Source: CALCLY01 sp900552775 (lineage in GTDB: Bacteria; Bacillota; Clostridia; UMGS1883; UMGS1540). Taken from it: 64,000 nucleotides of DNA. Shown in pieces: positions 27,227 through 34,777 of the stretch. A program made the position numbers and the translations under genes. How positions within the stretch are numbered: the stretch's first letter is position 1; each line of letters opens with the position of its first letter. The notes below the pieces were generated by a model that saw only the letters and a program-made list of their open reading frames with translations, made no database searches and was not told where the DNA came from. The stretch spans positions 1 to 64,000 of the forward strand of contig CALCLY010000031.1 in the NCBI GenBank assembly GCA_937966555.1, given 5' to 3'.

Positions 27227-27255
27227 AGTATACCATTTTTTTTACGAAAGGTCAA
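27227..27255 (-). promoter_or_regulatory. Promoter of the 31-codon gene
   Basis: On the minus strand, TTGACC (27250-27255), 17-bp spacer, and TATACT (27227-27232). The expected transcript starts near 27220, about 30 bp before the small ATG. Confidence 0.75.
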
Positions 27256-27261
27256 TAGTTT

Positions 27262-27516
27262 TTACTTCAAAAATCCAAAAAAACCTTTTTTCTCATACGG
27301 CTCTTCTTTTACGCTCTCTAAAGTATATCCAAGAGATTTAACCGTTTCCTCAAGTTTCGTCTCATCAAGCGCATCGGCACTTATTATTTCGGTCTCTCCT
27401 TTCGAATGTGAAGACGTAACTTTCTTCACTTTAAATACGCTTCTTATAGCGTCATTTACATGCGCCTCGCACATTCCGCACATCATACCATCAATTTTAA
27501 GTATTGTTTTAATCAT
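27262..27516 (-). CDS. copZ: Copper chaperone-type HMA domain protein
   Basis: An 84-residue heavy-metal-associated domain. The metal motif is MMCGMC near residues 11-16 (MxCxxC type), with LKIDGMMCGMCEAHVNDAIR at the N-terminus. The last 15 residues (EEPYEKKGFFGFLK) form an unusual basic tail. It delivers or sequesters Cu(I) for the ATPase encoded 7 bp upstream. Last gene of the copper operon. Confidence 0.85.
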   Translation of the reverse strand: MIKTILKIDGMMCGMCEAHVNDAIRSVFKVKKVTSSHSKGETEIISADALDETKLEETVKSLGYTLESVKEEPYEKKGFFGFLK

Positions 27517-27523
27517 TATAAAT

Positions 27524-29758
27524 CTACTCCTTTTTAAAAAAATTTAATCTTAAAGCGTTTGTCACAACACAAAAGCTTGAAAGGCTCATTGCAGCAGCTG
27601 CAATCATGGGATTTAAAGTCAATCCCAATCCGACAAAACACCCTGCCGCAACAGGTATTCCCAAAACATTGTAGAAAAATGCCCAAAAAAGATTTTCGTG
27701 TATATTACGCAATGCCGCTTTACTGAGTTTTATTGCCGTCGATACATCTTTTAATGTGCTTTTCATCAAAACAATATCGGCAGCATCAATTGCAACGTCG
27801 GTACCGGCGCCTATTGCAATGCCGATGTCGGCACGTGTAAGAGCCGGTGCATCATTTATTCCGTCACCTACCATAGCTGTTTTTCCTTCTTTAATCAGCT
27901 TGCGAACCGCCTCTTCTTTGCCGCTCGGCAAAACATCTGAAATCACTTCGTCAACCCCGGCAGCTTTTCCGATAGCTTTTGCCGTTTTTTCATTGTCACC
28001 TGTCAGCATTATAACTCGTATACCCATTTTTTTAAGTTCGGAAATTGCCTCCGCACTGTCAGGCTTAATTGTATCGGCGATTGCTATAATGCCGCACAGT
28101 TTTTTGTCGGCCGCAAAGAATACAGGTGTTTTACCCTGAGATGCATATTCTTCCGCATGTCTCTCCGCTTCATTTGAAATGCATATTTTTTCGCTTATAA
28201 AAGCCAGATTTCCGCCGAGAATTTCCTTGCCTTCAAGCATTGCCCGAATTCCGTTTCCCGGAAGCGCCTCAAACTCCGAAGTCTCCAAAACTTTGATGCC
28301 TTCATCGAGTACTTTCTCTGTCACGGCGCGTGCAAGAGGATGTTCGCTTTTCGCTTCGGCAGCCGCGGCTATGGCGAGAAACTCTTTTTTATCAAATCCC
28401 TCCGCCGCTTCAATATCCGTAACACGCGGTTTACCCTCTGTTATTGTTCCTGTTTTATCAAGCGCGGCAATTTTTATTTTACCGGTATTTTCAAGCGTTG
28501 CGGCTGTTTTAAACAAAATTCCGTTTTTGGCACCGACTCCGCTTCCGACCATAACCGCAACAGGTGTTGCCAGTCCCAAAGCGCACGGACAGCTTATCAC
28601 AAGTACCGATATTCCTCTTGCCAAGGCAAAACTTATATCTCTTCCCAGAAATAGCCATACAATTGTTGTTATCGCAGCAATCGCAATAACTGTCGGAACA
28701 AAAATGCCCGAAACTTTATCGGCTGTTTTCGCTATAGGTGCCTTTCCTGCGGCAGCATCGCTCACCATTGCGATGATTTTCGAAAGTGTGGTATCTTCAC
28801 CGACGCGTGTGGCGCGGCATTTTATAAAACCCGACTGGTTTATGGTAGCTCCCGAAACAGTGTCCCCGGGTTCTTTATCAACCGGAATACTTTCTCCCGT
28901 AAGCGCCGACTCATTGACCGCCGTGCTGCCCTCAGTTATAACTCCGTCAACCGGAATGCTTTCTCCGGGTCTTACAACAAAAATATCATCCTTTTTTACT
29001 TCTTCTATCGGAACTTTAATTTCTTTTCCGTCTCTTAAAAGCACAGCACTTTGAGGCGCCAAATTCATAAGCGCACGCAGTGCATCGGTTGTTTTTCCTT
29101 TTGAGCGCGCCTCAAGCATCTTTCCAACCGTTATCAGCGTCAAAATCATACCGGCGGACTCAAAATAAAATTCGTCCATATATTTCATAACCGCCTGCAT
29201 ATCTCCCGAAACCTGTGCGCCGCTCATGGCAAAAAGAGCGTAAACACTCCAGATATAGGAAGCCGCCGAGCCTAAAGCCACAAGTGTGTCCATATTCGGC
29301 GCACGGTTTGCAAGCGCTTTAAATCCGCTTATAAAGAACTTTTGGTTTATTACCATTATAATTCCCGCCAAAATAAGCTGCACAAGTCCCATTGCTATGT
29401 GGTTTCCGTCAAACCACGACGGCAGAGGAAATCCCCACATCATGTGACCCATCGAAAAATACATCAGAATCACTAAAAAAACAACTGACCAGATAAGCCG
29501 CTTTTTCAGCTGCTTTATCTCGCCGTCCGAGTCCGATTCATCGCTTTCGGCTTTTTCCGCACCCTTTTTCTTTATTCCGTAACCGGCATTGCGAACGGCT
29601 TTTTCTATTGCTTTTGAATCGGCAGTTCCCTCCACCGTCATAGAATTTGTCAGCAAATTTACGGAGCATTCCGTAACTCCCGCAACGCCCGACACAGCTT
29701 TTTCAACTCTCGCCGAGCACGCCGCGCAGCTCATTCCTTTAATACTGTAATGTTCCAT
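27524..29758 (-). CDS. copA: Copper-translocating P1B-type ATPase
   Basis: A 744-residue Cu(I) exporter. One HMA domain at residues 1-65 (GMSCAACSARVEKA), then eight membrane helices. The transmembrane copper site is SCPCALGLATPVAV, the phosphorylation motif is ALDKTGTITEGKP, TGES lies in the actuator domain, and the hinge is VGDGINDAPAL. The HP motif of the nucleotide-binding domain is SEHPLA. It exports copper to avoid toxicity. Sits between csoR and copZ, 49 bp after csoR. Confidence 0.95.
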   Translation of the reverse strand: MEHYSIKGMSCAACSARVEKAVSGVAGVTECSVNLLTNSMTVEGTADSKAIEKAVRNAGYGIKKKGAEKAESDESDSDGEIKQLKKRLIWSVVFLVILMYFSMGHMMWGFPLPSWFDGNHIAMGLVQLILAGIIMVINQKFFISGFKALANRAPNMDTLVALGSAASYIWSVYALFAMSGAQVSGDMQAVMKYMDEFYFESAGMILTLITVGKMLEARSKGKTTDALRALMNLAPQSAVLLRDGKEIKVPIEEVKKDDIFVVRPGESIPVDGVITEGSTAVNESALTGESIPVDKEPGDTVSGATINQSGFIKCRATRVGEDTTLSKIIAMVSDAAAGKAPIAKTADKVSGIFVPTVIAIAAITTIVWLFLGRDISFALARGISVLVISCPCALGLATPVAVMVGSGVGAKNGILFKTAATLENTGKIKIAALDKTGTITEGKPRVTDIEAAEGFDKKEFLAIAAAAEAKSEHPLARAVTEKVLDEGIKVLETSEFEALPGNGIRAMLEGKEILGGNLAFISEKICISNEAERHAEEYASQGKTPVFFAADKKLCGIIAIADTIKPDSAEAISELKKMGIRVIMLTGDNEKTAKAIGKAAGVDEVISDVLPSGKEEAVRKLIKEGKTAMVGDGINDAPALTRADIGIAIGAGTDVAIDAADIVLMKSTLKDVSTAIKLSKAALRNIHENLFWAFFYNVLGIPVAAGCFVGLGLTLNPMIAAAAMSLSSFCVVTNALRLNFFKKE

Positions 29759-29807
29759 TTAAAACACCTCTCTTCCCAATGTTTTATTTTTCCCGATTTT
29801 TAAATTT

Positions 29808-30107
29808 TTACTTCATAAGTTTTTGTATTGTGGCAGTGAGCTCATCTATTATTTCATCCTTGCCGTCTCTGATATCTTTCACAACACAGCTTCTTATGTG
29901 ATTTGCAAGTATTTCGCGGTTAAACGCATTCACGGCAGCCCCTACAGCGGCGGACTGAATTAATATGTCATTGCAATATGCGTCCCGTTCCACCATCGAC
30001 TGCAATCCGCGGATTTGTCCTTCTATTCTCTTAAGCCTGTTAAGCAAACTTTTTTTCTGTTCTTCACCTCTTACGGTATGTCTTTCACAGCAGCACTGTT
30101 TTTCCAT
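29808..30107 (-). CDS. csoR: CsoR-type copper-sensing repressor
   Basis: A 99-residue all-helical repressor (DUF156). LLNRLKRIEGQIRGLQSMVERDAYCNDILIQ is the family core with the first Cu(I) ligand Cys, and HIRSCVVKDI supplies His and the second Cys. Cu(I) binding releases it from DNA. The start is ATG 30105-30107 after GGAAGGAGG. The open frame extends upstream through the operators and is not coding. Its own promoter carries a matching operator, so it is autoregulated with copA and copZ. Confidence 0.92.
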   Translation of the reverse strand: MEKQCCCERHTVRGEEQKKSLLNRLKRIEGQIRGLQSMVERDAYCNDILIQSAAVGAAVNAFNREILANHIRSCVVKDIRDGKDEIIDELTATIQKLMK

Positions 30108-30125
30108 AATTGCCTCCTTCCTGTT

Positions 30126-30142
30126 ATACCCCCGCAGGGTAT
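30126..30142 (-). promoter_or_regulatory. CsoR operator 2
   Basis: A 17-bp site on the plus strand, ATACCCCCGCAGGGTAT, a near-palindrome with ATACCC and GGGTAT arms. It lies just downstream of the transcription start. Confidence 0.8.
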
Positions 30143-30146
30143 TTAT

Positions 30147-30175
30147 ATTATATACCCTCTCGGGGTATTTGTCAA
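30147..30175 (-). promoter_or_regulatory. csoR-copA-copZ promoter with operator in spacer
   Basis: On the minus strand, TTGACA (30170-30175), 17-bp spacer and TATAAT (30147-30152). The spacer is occupied by a 17-bp palindrome (30152-30168, ATACCCTCTCGGGGTAT on plus) that matches the CsoR consensus, so repressor binding and polymerase binding must compete. Confidence 0.88.
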
Positions 30176-30188
30176 TACCTTTTAGCAA

Positions 30189-30222
30189 AAAAACGGCCGG
30201 CAATATTTCGCCGACCGTTTTT
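30189..30222 (-). terminator. Terminator of the trmD/mrp operon
   Basis: ACGGTCGGC pairs with GCCGGCCGT around an ATATT loop, followed by a T run on the minus strand. It lies just past the mrp stop. Confidence 0.8.
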
Positions 30223-30225
30223 CCC

Positions 30226-31044
30226 TTAAAAAATTTTATTTGTTATATTATCAAGCCATTTTCCGTCAATTTCATATGCCTTGCCGGCATCACACAATGC
30301 GGCTATCTCAGGCTGCATCGGTATTTTTGCAATCAAGTCTATTCCGCAGCGTTTTGCTACTTCTTCAACGCGGCTTTCTCCGAATACACGAATTTCTTTT
30401 CCGCAATCGGGGCACACAACATAACTCATGTTTTCAACAATACCGAGTATAGGTATATTCATCATATTTGCCATGTTGACAGCCTTTTCAACAATCATTG
30501 AAACAAGCTCCTGAGGAGACGTCACTATTACAATACCGTCCACAGGAACGGACTGAAATACAGTCAGCGGAACATCACCCGTTCCGGGAGGCATATCTAT
30601 AAGCATCACATCAACGTCTCCCCACATAACCTCTGTCCAAAATTGTTTTACGGTTCCGGCAATAACAGGTCCTCTCCATACTACGGGCGAAGTCTCATCA
30701 GGCAGAAGCAAATTGAGCGACATAAGCTTTATACCCTCTTCTGTTTCTACGGGATAAATACCTTCATCACAGCCTTCCGCTCTTTTATGAACGCCAAACA
30801 TTTTCGGAATTGAAGGTCCCGTAATATCAGCGTCAAGCACTGCAGTTTTTTTGCCCTGTTTTTTTGCGGCAGAAGCAAGAAGCGCTGTTACAAGCGATTT
30901 TCCGACGCCGCCCTTGCCGCTTACAACTCCTACAACCTTTTTTATATGTGATTTTTCGTGCGGCTGTTCAATAAAACTTTTAGGATCTCCGGATCCACAG
31001 CTTTGCGAGCAGTTGCCGCAATCGTGATTACATGATTCACTCAT
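30226..31044 (-). CDS. mrp: Mrp/NBP35 family iron-sulfur carrier ATPase
   Basis: A 272-residue P-loop NTPase. The deviant Walker A is GKGGVGKSLVTALLA at about residues 40-54, and DMPPGTGDVPL is the Mrp signature. The N-terminus CNHDCGNCSQSC has clustered cysteines, and CPDCGKEI near residue 215 gives the C-terminal CxxC. Family members bind and transfer Fe-S clusters. Its start overlaps the trmD stop by eight bases, so it belongs to the same operon. In many Firmicutes the gene after trmD is rplS (L19), not mrp. Confidence 0.93.
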   Translation of the reverse strand: MSESCNHDCGNCSQSCGSGDPKSFIEQPHEKSHIKKVVGVVSGKGGVGKSLVTALLASAAKKQGKKTAVLDADITGPSIPKMFGVHKRAEGCDEGIYPVETEEGIKLMSLNLLLPDETSPVVWRGPVIAGTVKQFWTEVMWGDVDVMLIDMPPGTGDVPLTVFQSVPVDGIVIVTSPQELVSMIVEKAVNMANMMNIPILGIVENMSYVVCPDCGKEIRVFGESRVEEVAKRCGIDLIAKIPMQPEIAALCDAGKAYEIDGKWLDNITNKIF

Positions 31045-31816
31045 CTTTATTTTCTCCTTTCAAAATCTTTTTCTGCTTTTGCGGAGGACATCCAGGCTCA
31101 CCGCTTTCAAGCAGTTTTATATCTTCACGGCTAAGCGTGACCGAATCAAACATATCGGGTCTTTTCTCTTTAGTGCGCACAAGTGACATATATCTGCGCC
31201 ACTGACTGATTTTTGCAGCATGCCCCGAAAGCAAAATCGGCGGTACCTCTTTCCCGTGAAACACAGGCGGTCTCGTATATTGCGGATATTCGAGCAATCC
31301 GTCCGTGTGAGATTCCGCCACGGTATTTCCGTTCTGCACTACGCCCGGAACCATTCTTGCAGTGGCATCTATCACTGCCATGGCAGGAATTTCACCGCCC
31401 GTCAATACATAGTCGCCTATTGAAATTTCCTCATCCACCAGCTCCTCAAGAATTCTTTCGTCTACACCTTCATAGTGGCCGCATAAAATTACAAGATGCT
31501 CTTTTTTTGCAAGTTCACGAGCTTTTTGCTGATTAAAAACCTTTCCCTGCGGTGACATATATATAACATGCGGCTTTCCCTCCGCATTTATTACAACGCT
31601 TCTGTATGCATCAAAAATCGGCTGTGCCGCCATAACCATGCCTCCGCCGGCACCGTACGGATAATCATCAACCTTGCCATGTTTGTTTTCCGTATACTTT
31701 CTTATATCGGTAAACGTTAAATCCAGAAGTCCTTTTTCACGTGCACGGCCTATCACGCTGTCTCCTAAAGTATGTTCAAACATCTCCGGAAATAATGTAA
31801 GTACATCAATCCGCAT
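31037..31816 (-). CDS. trmD: tRNA (guanine-N1)-methyltransferase
   Basis: A 259-residue knotted (SPOUT) methyltransferase that makes m1G37 in tRNAs and prevents frameshifting. MRIDVLTLFPEMF is the standard start, and YPYGAGGGMVM, LCGHYEGVDER and DYVLTGGEI are the cofactor-knot motifs. I choose ATG 31814-31816; a TTG two codons upstream is possible. It overlaps rimM by 11 bases and mrp by 8. Confidence 0.95.
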   Translation of the reverse strand: MRIDVLTLFPEMFEHTLGDSVIGRAREKGLLDLTFTDIRKYTENKHGKVDDYPYGAGGGMVMAAQPIFDAYRSVVINAEGKPHVIYMSPQGKVFNQQKARELAKKEHLVILCGHYEGVDERILEELVDEEISIGDYVLTGGEIPAMAVIDATARMVPGVVQNGNTVAESHTDGLLEYPQYTRPPVFHGKEVPPILLSGHAAKISQWRRYMSLVRTKEKRPDMFDSVTLSREDIKLLESGEPGCPPQKQKKILKGENKDE

Positions 31817-32306
31817 CGTCAATCAGCCCTTCTATAGGCGTTATATCTATTCGTCCGCCTTTGATATCTATATTTTTAACGACTTCATCAATTACGGGAA
31901 TATAGAAGTGTTTACCGTTTTCGTTTAACACATCATAAACATCGTTACTGCCTGTTGCAAACACATCCGAAACTTTTCCTAATAAGCTTCCGTTATCAAG
32001 GTAAACATAAAGCCCGATAATATCCTTAATATAATACCTTCCCACGGGAAGCGGTGGAGCATCTTCTCTTTTGATGTATACATCCATATTCTTAAGTTTT
32101 TCGGCTTTTTCAATAGAATCTATTCCGTCAGTGCGCAAAATAAGCGCCCCTTTATGAGGTTTAACGCTTTTAACTTTAAGTTCTTCGCCGTTTTTCAAAT
32201 AAAGCTTTTTTACATTTGAAAAAAAATCAGGAGAATCGGCATAATAAAGCATTTTAATTTCACCGCCGATTCCGTGCGTGTTTACAATTTTTCCGCAATG
32301 AAGCAT
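31806..32306 (-). CDS. rimM: 16S rRNA processing protein RimM
   Basis: A 166-residue ribosome-maturation factor that binds S19 and 30S precursors. CGKIVNTHGIGGEIKMLYYAD is the conserved start and the C-terminal PRC-barrel reads YIPVIDEVVKNIDIKGGRI. I choose ATG 32304-32306, preceded by GGGAGGAAG; the open frame upstream has no homology. The 74-bp gap before it holds a small hairpin. Confidence 0.93.
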   Translation of the reverse strand: MLHCGKIVNTHGIGGEIKMLYYADSPDFFSNVKKLYLKNGEELKVKSVKPHKGALILRTDGIDSIEKAEKLKNMDVYIKREDAPPLPVGRYYIKDIIGLYVYLDNGSLLGKVSDVFATGSNDVYDVLNENGKHFYIPVIDEVVKNIDIKGGRIDITPIEGLIDDAD

Positions 32307-32380
32307 CTGTACTCTTCCTCCCTTTTTGAACAAACAGGGACTGTCCTTTTGGTACAGCCCCTTGCTCAATTTCTCCGACA

Positions 32381-32608
32381 TCATATAATGTCAACTATAA
32401 CTTTTGTGTTTCTTTTGCCTGCTGCAGCCTTCATTACAGAGCGGATAGCTTTTGCAATTTTGCCTTGTTTTCCGATTACCTTACCCATATCATCTTCATG
32501 AACATGCAATTCCAAAAGTACGGAATCTTCACGTTCTGTTTCTGTAACTTCAACAGCTTCGGGATGTTCAACAAGGGATTTTGCAATAAAAATAAGTAAT
32601 TCCTTCAT
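32381..32608 (-). CDS. khpA: KH domain RNA-binding protein KhpA
   Basis: A 75-residue single KH domain. The GxxG loop is VIGKQGKIAKAIRSV, and ITVELHVHEDD-type strands flank it. It partners with KhpB in Gram-positives and affects cell length and RNA. Canonical position between rpsP and rimM. Confidence 0.93.
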   Translation of the reverse strand: MKELLIFIAKSLVEHPEAVEVTETEREDSVLLELHVHEDDMGKVIGKQGKIAKAIRSVMKAAAGKRNTKVIVDII

Positions 32609-32626
32609 TGTTCAGCTTCCTCCAAA

Positions 32627-32872
32627 TTACTCTGTAATACCACTTCTCTTAAGAAGCGATTTTACGCTGTCTGTAGGCTGTGCACCTGTAGCCATCCACT
32701 TTTTAGCTTTCTCGGCGTCGATGCTTATCGAAGCGGGATTTGTCATAGGATTATATGTTCCGATTTCCTCGATAAATCTGCCGTCACGCGGATAACGCGA
32801 ATCAGCAACAACTACTCTGTAAAAGGGACTTTTTTTAGCGCCCATTCTTCTGAGTCTGATTTTAACTGCCAT
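32627..32872 (-). CDS. rpsP: 30S ribosomal protein S16
   Basis: An 81-residue S16. MAVKIRLRRMGAKKSPFYRV is the standard start and RDGRFIEEIGTYNP follows. The ATG at 32870-32872 is preceded by GGAGGTGA; an upstream in-frame ATG adds seven residues and is less likely. Confidence 0.97.
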   Translation of the reverse strand: MAVKIRLRRMGAKKSPFYRVVVADSRYPRDGRFIEEIGTYNPMTNPASISIDAEKAKKWMATGAQPTDSVKSLLKRSGITE

Positions 32873-32935
32873 TATTGTCACCTCCAAAAACATAGTCTGT
32901 ATAATAAATTCAGAAAGAAATTATTACCTTAAATT

Positions 32936-34267
32936 TTATTTCAAGCCAAATCTTGCAAGTTTTTTCTTTGCACCCTTGCCCGTAAACTGTTTCATCATTT
33001 TCTGCATATCTTCAAACTGCCTCAAAAGTCTGTTTACGTCCTGAACCTGCATTCCGCAGCCGGCGGCAATTCTTTGTTTTCTGCTTGAATTTATAATTGA
33101 CGGGTTTTCCCTTTCCCCCGGTGTCATTGACTTTATTATTGCCGCAACCCTGTCCATTTGTTTATCGTCGATATTTGCATTTGCAAGAGCTTTTTGATTG
33201 AGTCCCGGGATCATACCTGCAATTGAACTCAGCGAACCGAGATTTTTCATCTGCTCCATCTGACCCAAAAAGTCATTTAGGTCAAACCTCTGCTGACGTA
33301 TCTTCTTTTCAAGCTCAATAGCCTGTTTCTCGTCAAAAGCCTCCTGCGCTTTGTCGATAAGCGTTAAAACATCACCCATGCCCAAAATTCTTGAAGCCAT
33401 TCTGTCAGGATAAAAAGGCTCAATATCCGTAAGTTTTTCTCCTATACAGGAAAACATAATAGGTTTTCCGCACACAGCCTTGACAGATATTGCGGCGCCG
33501 CCGCGCGTGTCGCCGTCAAGCTTACTTAAGATTACGCCGTCAATTCCTACAGCTTCGTTAAAGCCTTTTGCTATGTTTACCGAATCCTGCCCTGTCATTG
33601 CATCCACAACAAGGAGTACGGCATCGGGTGTTGTAACTTCTTTTATATTTGCCAGTTCTTCCATAAGTTCTTCATCTATCTGAAGTCTGCCGGCAGTATC
33701 AATTATAAGCGTGTCGTAAAGTGAAGTATCACAGTCTTCAATACTCTTTTTAGCAATTACAACAGGATTTGTCTCTCCGTCAATTTTATATACTGGAACA
33801 CCTACGCTCTCGCCCACTACCTCCAGCTGTTTAACAGCTGCGGGTCTGTACACATCGCACGCTACAAGCAGAGGTCTTTTTCCCTGTTTCTTTAAAAGTC
33901 CGGCAAGCTTTCCGCTTGTGGTGGTTTTTCCGGCACCGTTTAAACCTGCCATAAGTATAACTGTCGGCGGTTTCGGAGCCACAGGCAGTTTTGCTTCGCC
34001 TCCGCCCATAAGCTCAGTCAGCTCATCTCTCACTATCTTTATGATTTGCTGAGCCGGTGTAAGGCTTTCAAGTACTTCTGCGCCGAGCGCTTTTTCGGAT
34101 ATTTTGTTTATAAGTTCTTTAGCAACTTTAAAGTTAACATCGGCTTCCAAAAGCGCCATACGCACTTCGCGCATAGCATCTTTAATATCTTTTTCGGAAA
34201 CTTTTCCTTTGCCGCGTATCTTCTTAAAAGTTGCCTGCAGCTTTTCGCTTAAACCTTCAAACGCCAT
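32936..34267 (-). CDS. ffh: Signal recognition particle protein Ffh
   Basis: A 443-residue SRP54 GTPase. The N-domain is followed by the G1 loop GLNGAGKTTTSGKLA at about residues 109-123, DTAGRLQID and the TKLDG-type motif SKLDGDTRGGA. The M-domain from about 300 has methionine-rich helices (FLGQMEQMKNLG, RRQFEDMQKMMKQF type). It targets membrane and secreted proteins by binding SRP RNA. The ffs gene is not in this window. Confidence 0.97.
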   Translation of the reverse strand: MAFEGLSEKLQATFKKIRGKGKVSEKDIKDAMREVRMALLEADVNFKVAKELINKISEKALGAEVLESLTPAQQIIKIVRDELTELMGGGEAKLPVAPKPPTVILMAGLNGAGKTTTSGKLAGLLKKQGKRPLLVACDVYRPAAVKQLEVVGESVGVPVYKIDGETNPVVIAKKSIEDCDTSLYDTLIIDTAGRLQIDEELMEELANIKEVTTPDAVLLVVDAMTGQDSVNIAKGFNEAVGIDGVILSKLDGDTRGGAAISVKAVCGKPIMFSCIGEKLTDIEPFYPDRMASRILGMGDVLTLIDKAQEAFDEKQAIELEKKIRQQRFDLNDFLGQMEQMKNLGSLSSIAGMIPGLNQKALANANIDDKQMDRVAAIIKSMTPGERENPSIINSSRKQRIAAGCGMQVQDVNRLLRQFEDMQKMMKQFTGKGAKKKLARFGLK

Positions 34268-34269
34268 AA

Positions 34270-34629
34270 TTAAAACTCCATAATATCATTTATAGCCGTC
34301 ACGCTTTTTCGGATTATATCCTCTGCCTCGCAAAGTTCTTTTTCGGATTTTCGCGGAAGAAAATCAACTGCTGACATAATCTTTTCAGTTTCGGCAATAA
34401 CCGCTTCGAATTTTCTGCAAAGTCCTGCCTTTCCTTCAAAGGCAATCAAATGCGCTTCTCCTTTTTTTATAAAATCGCGGACACATTGACGTGTGACACC
34501 GATATTTTCCGCAATTTCAGCCAGAGAAAGATCCATGTTATAATACATTTCCAGTGCGTTTTTTTGCTTCTCCGTAAGAAGTTCACCATAAAAATCAAGC
34601 AGTAAACTTATATTTCCGTCCTGTTTCAA
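34270..34629 (-). CDS. ylxM: YlxM family SRP-associated helix-turn-helix protein
   Basis: A 119-residue protein with a sigma-70 region 4-like helix-turn-helix: LLTEKQKNALEMYYNMDLSL, then IAENIGVTRQCVRDFIKK. It is encoded directly before ffh and is thought to assist SRP. I prefer the TTG at 34627-34629, six bases after GAGGTG. The ATG at 34657-34659 would leave only about 14 bases of leader after the promoter and has a poorer site. Confidence 0.88.
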   Translation of the reverse strand: MKQDGNISLLLDFYGELLTEKQKNALEMYYNMDLSLAEIAENIGVTRQCVRDFIKKGEAHLIAFEGKAGLCRKFEAVIAETEKIMSAVDFLPRKSEKELCEAEDIIRKSVTAINDIMEF

Positions 34630-34679
34630 AAAGAGCACCTCACAGCCACTGTAAAACATTTTTGCTTTACACCTTGAAT

Positions 34680-34708
34680 ATTATAACCCTTTTTATATTA
34701 TTTGTCAA
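34680..34708 (-). promoter_or_regulatory. Promoter of the ylxM-ffh-rpsP operon
   Basis: On the minus strand, TTGACA (34703-34708), 17-bp spacer and TATAAT (34680-34685). Transcription should begin near 34673. Confidence 0.85.
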
Positions 34709-34726
34709 GTGTTTTTTTTAATTCAA

Positions 34727-34760
34727 CAAAAAAAGCGGCGCAAATTCATATGCACCGCTT
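34727..34760 (-). terminator. Terminator of the lysine transporter gene
   Basis: AAGCGGTGCA and TGCGCCGCTT form a hairpin on the minus strand around ATATGAATT, followed by seven T. It lies just after the transporter stop. Confidence 0.85.
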
Positions 34761-34777
34761 AATTTATTTGTGTTAAA

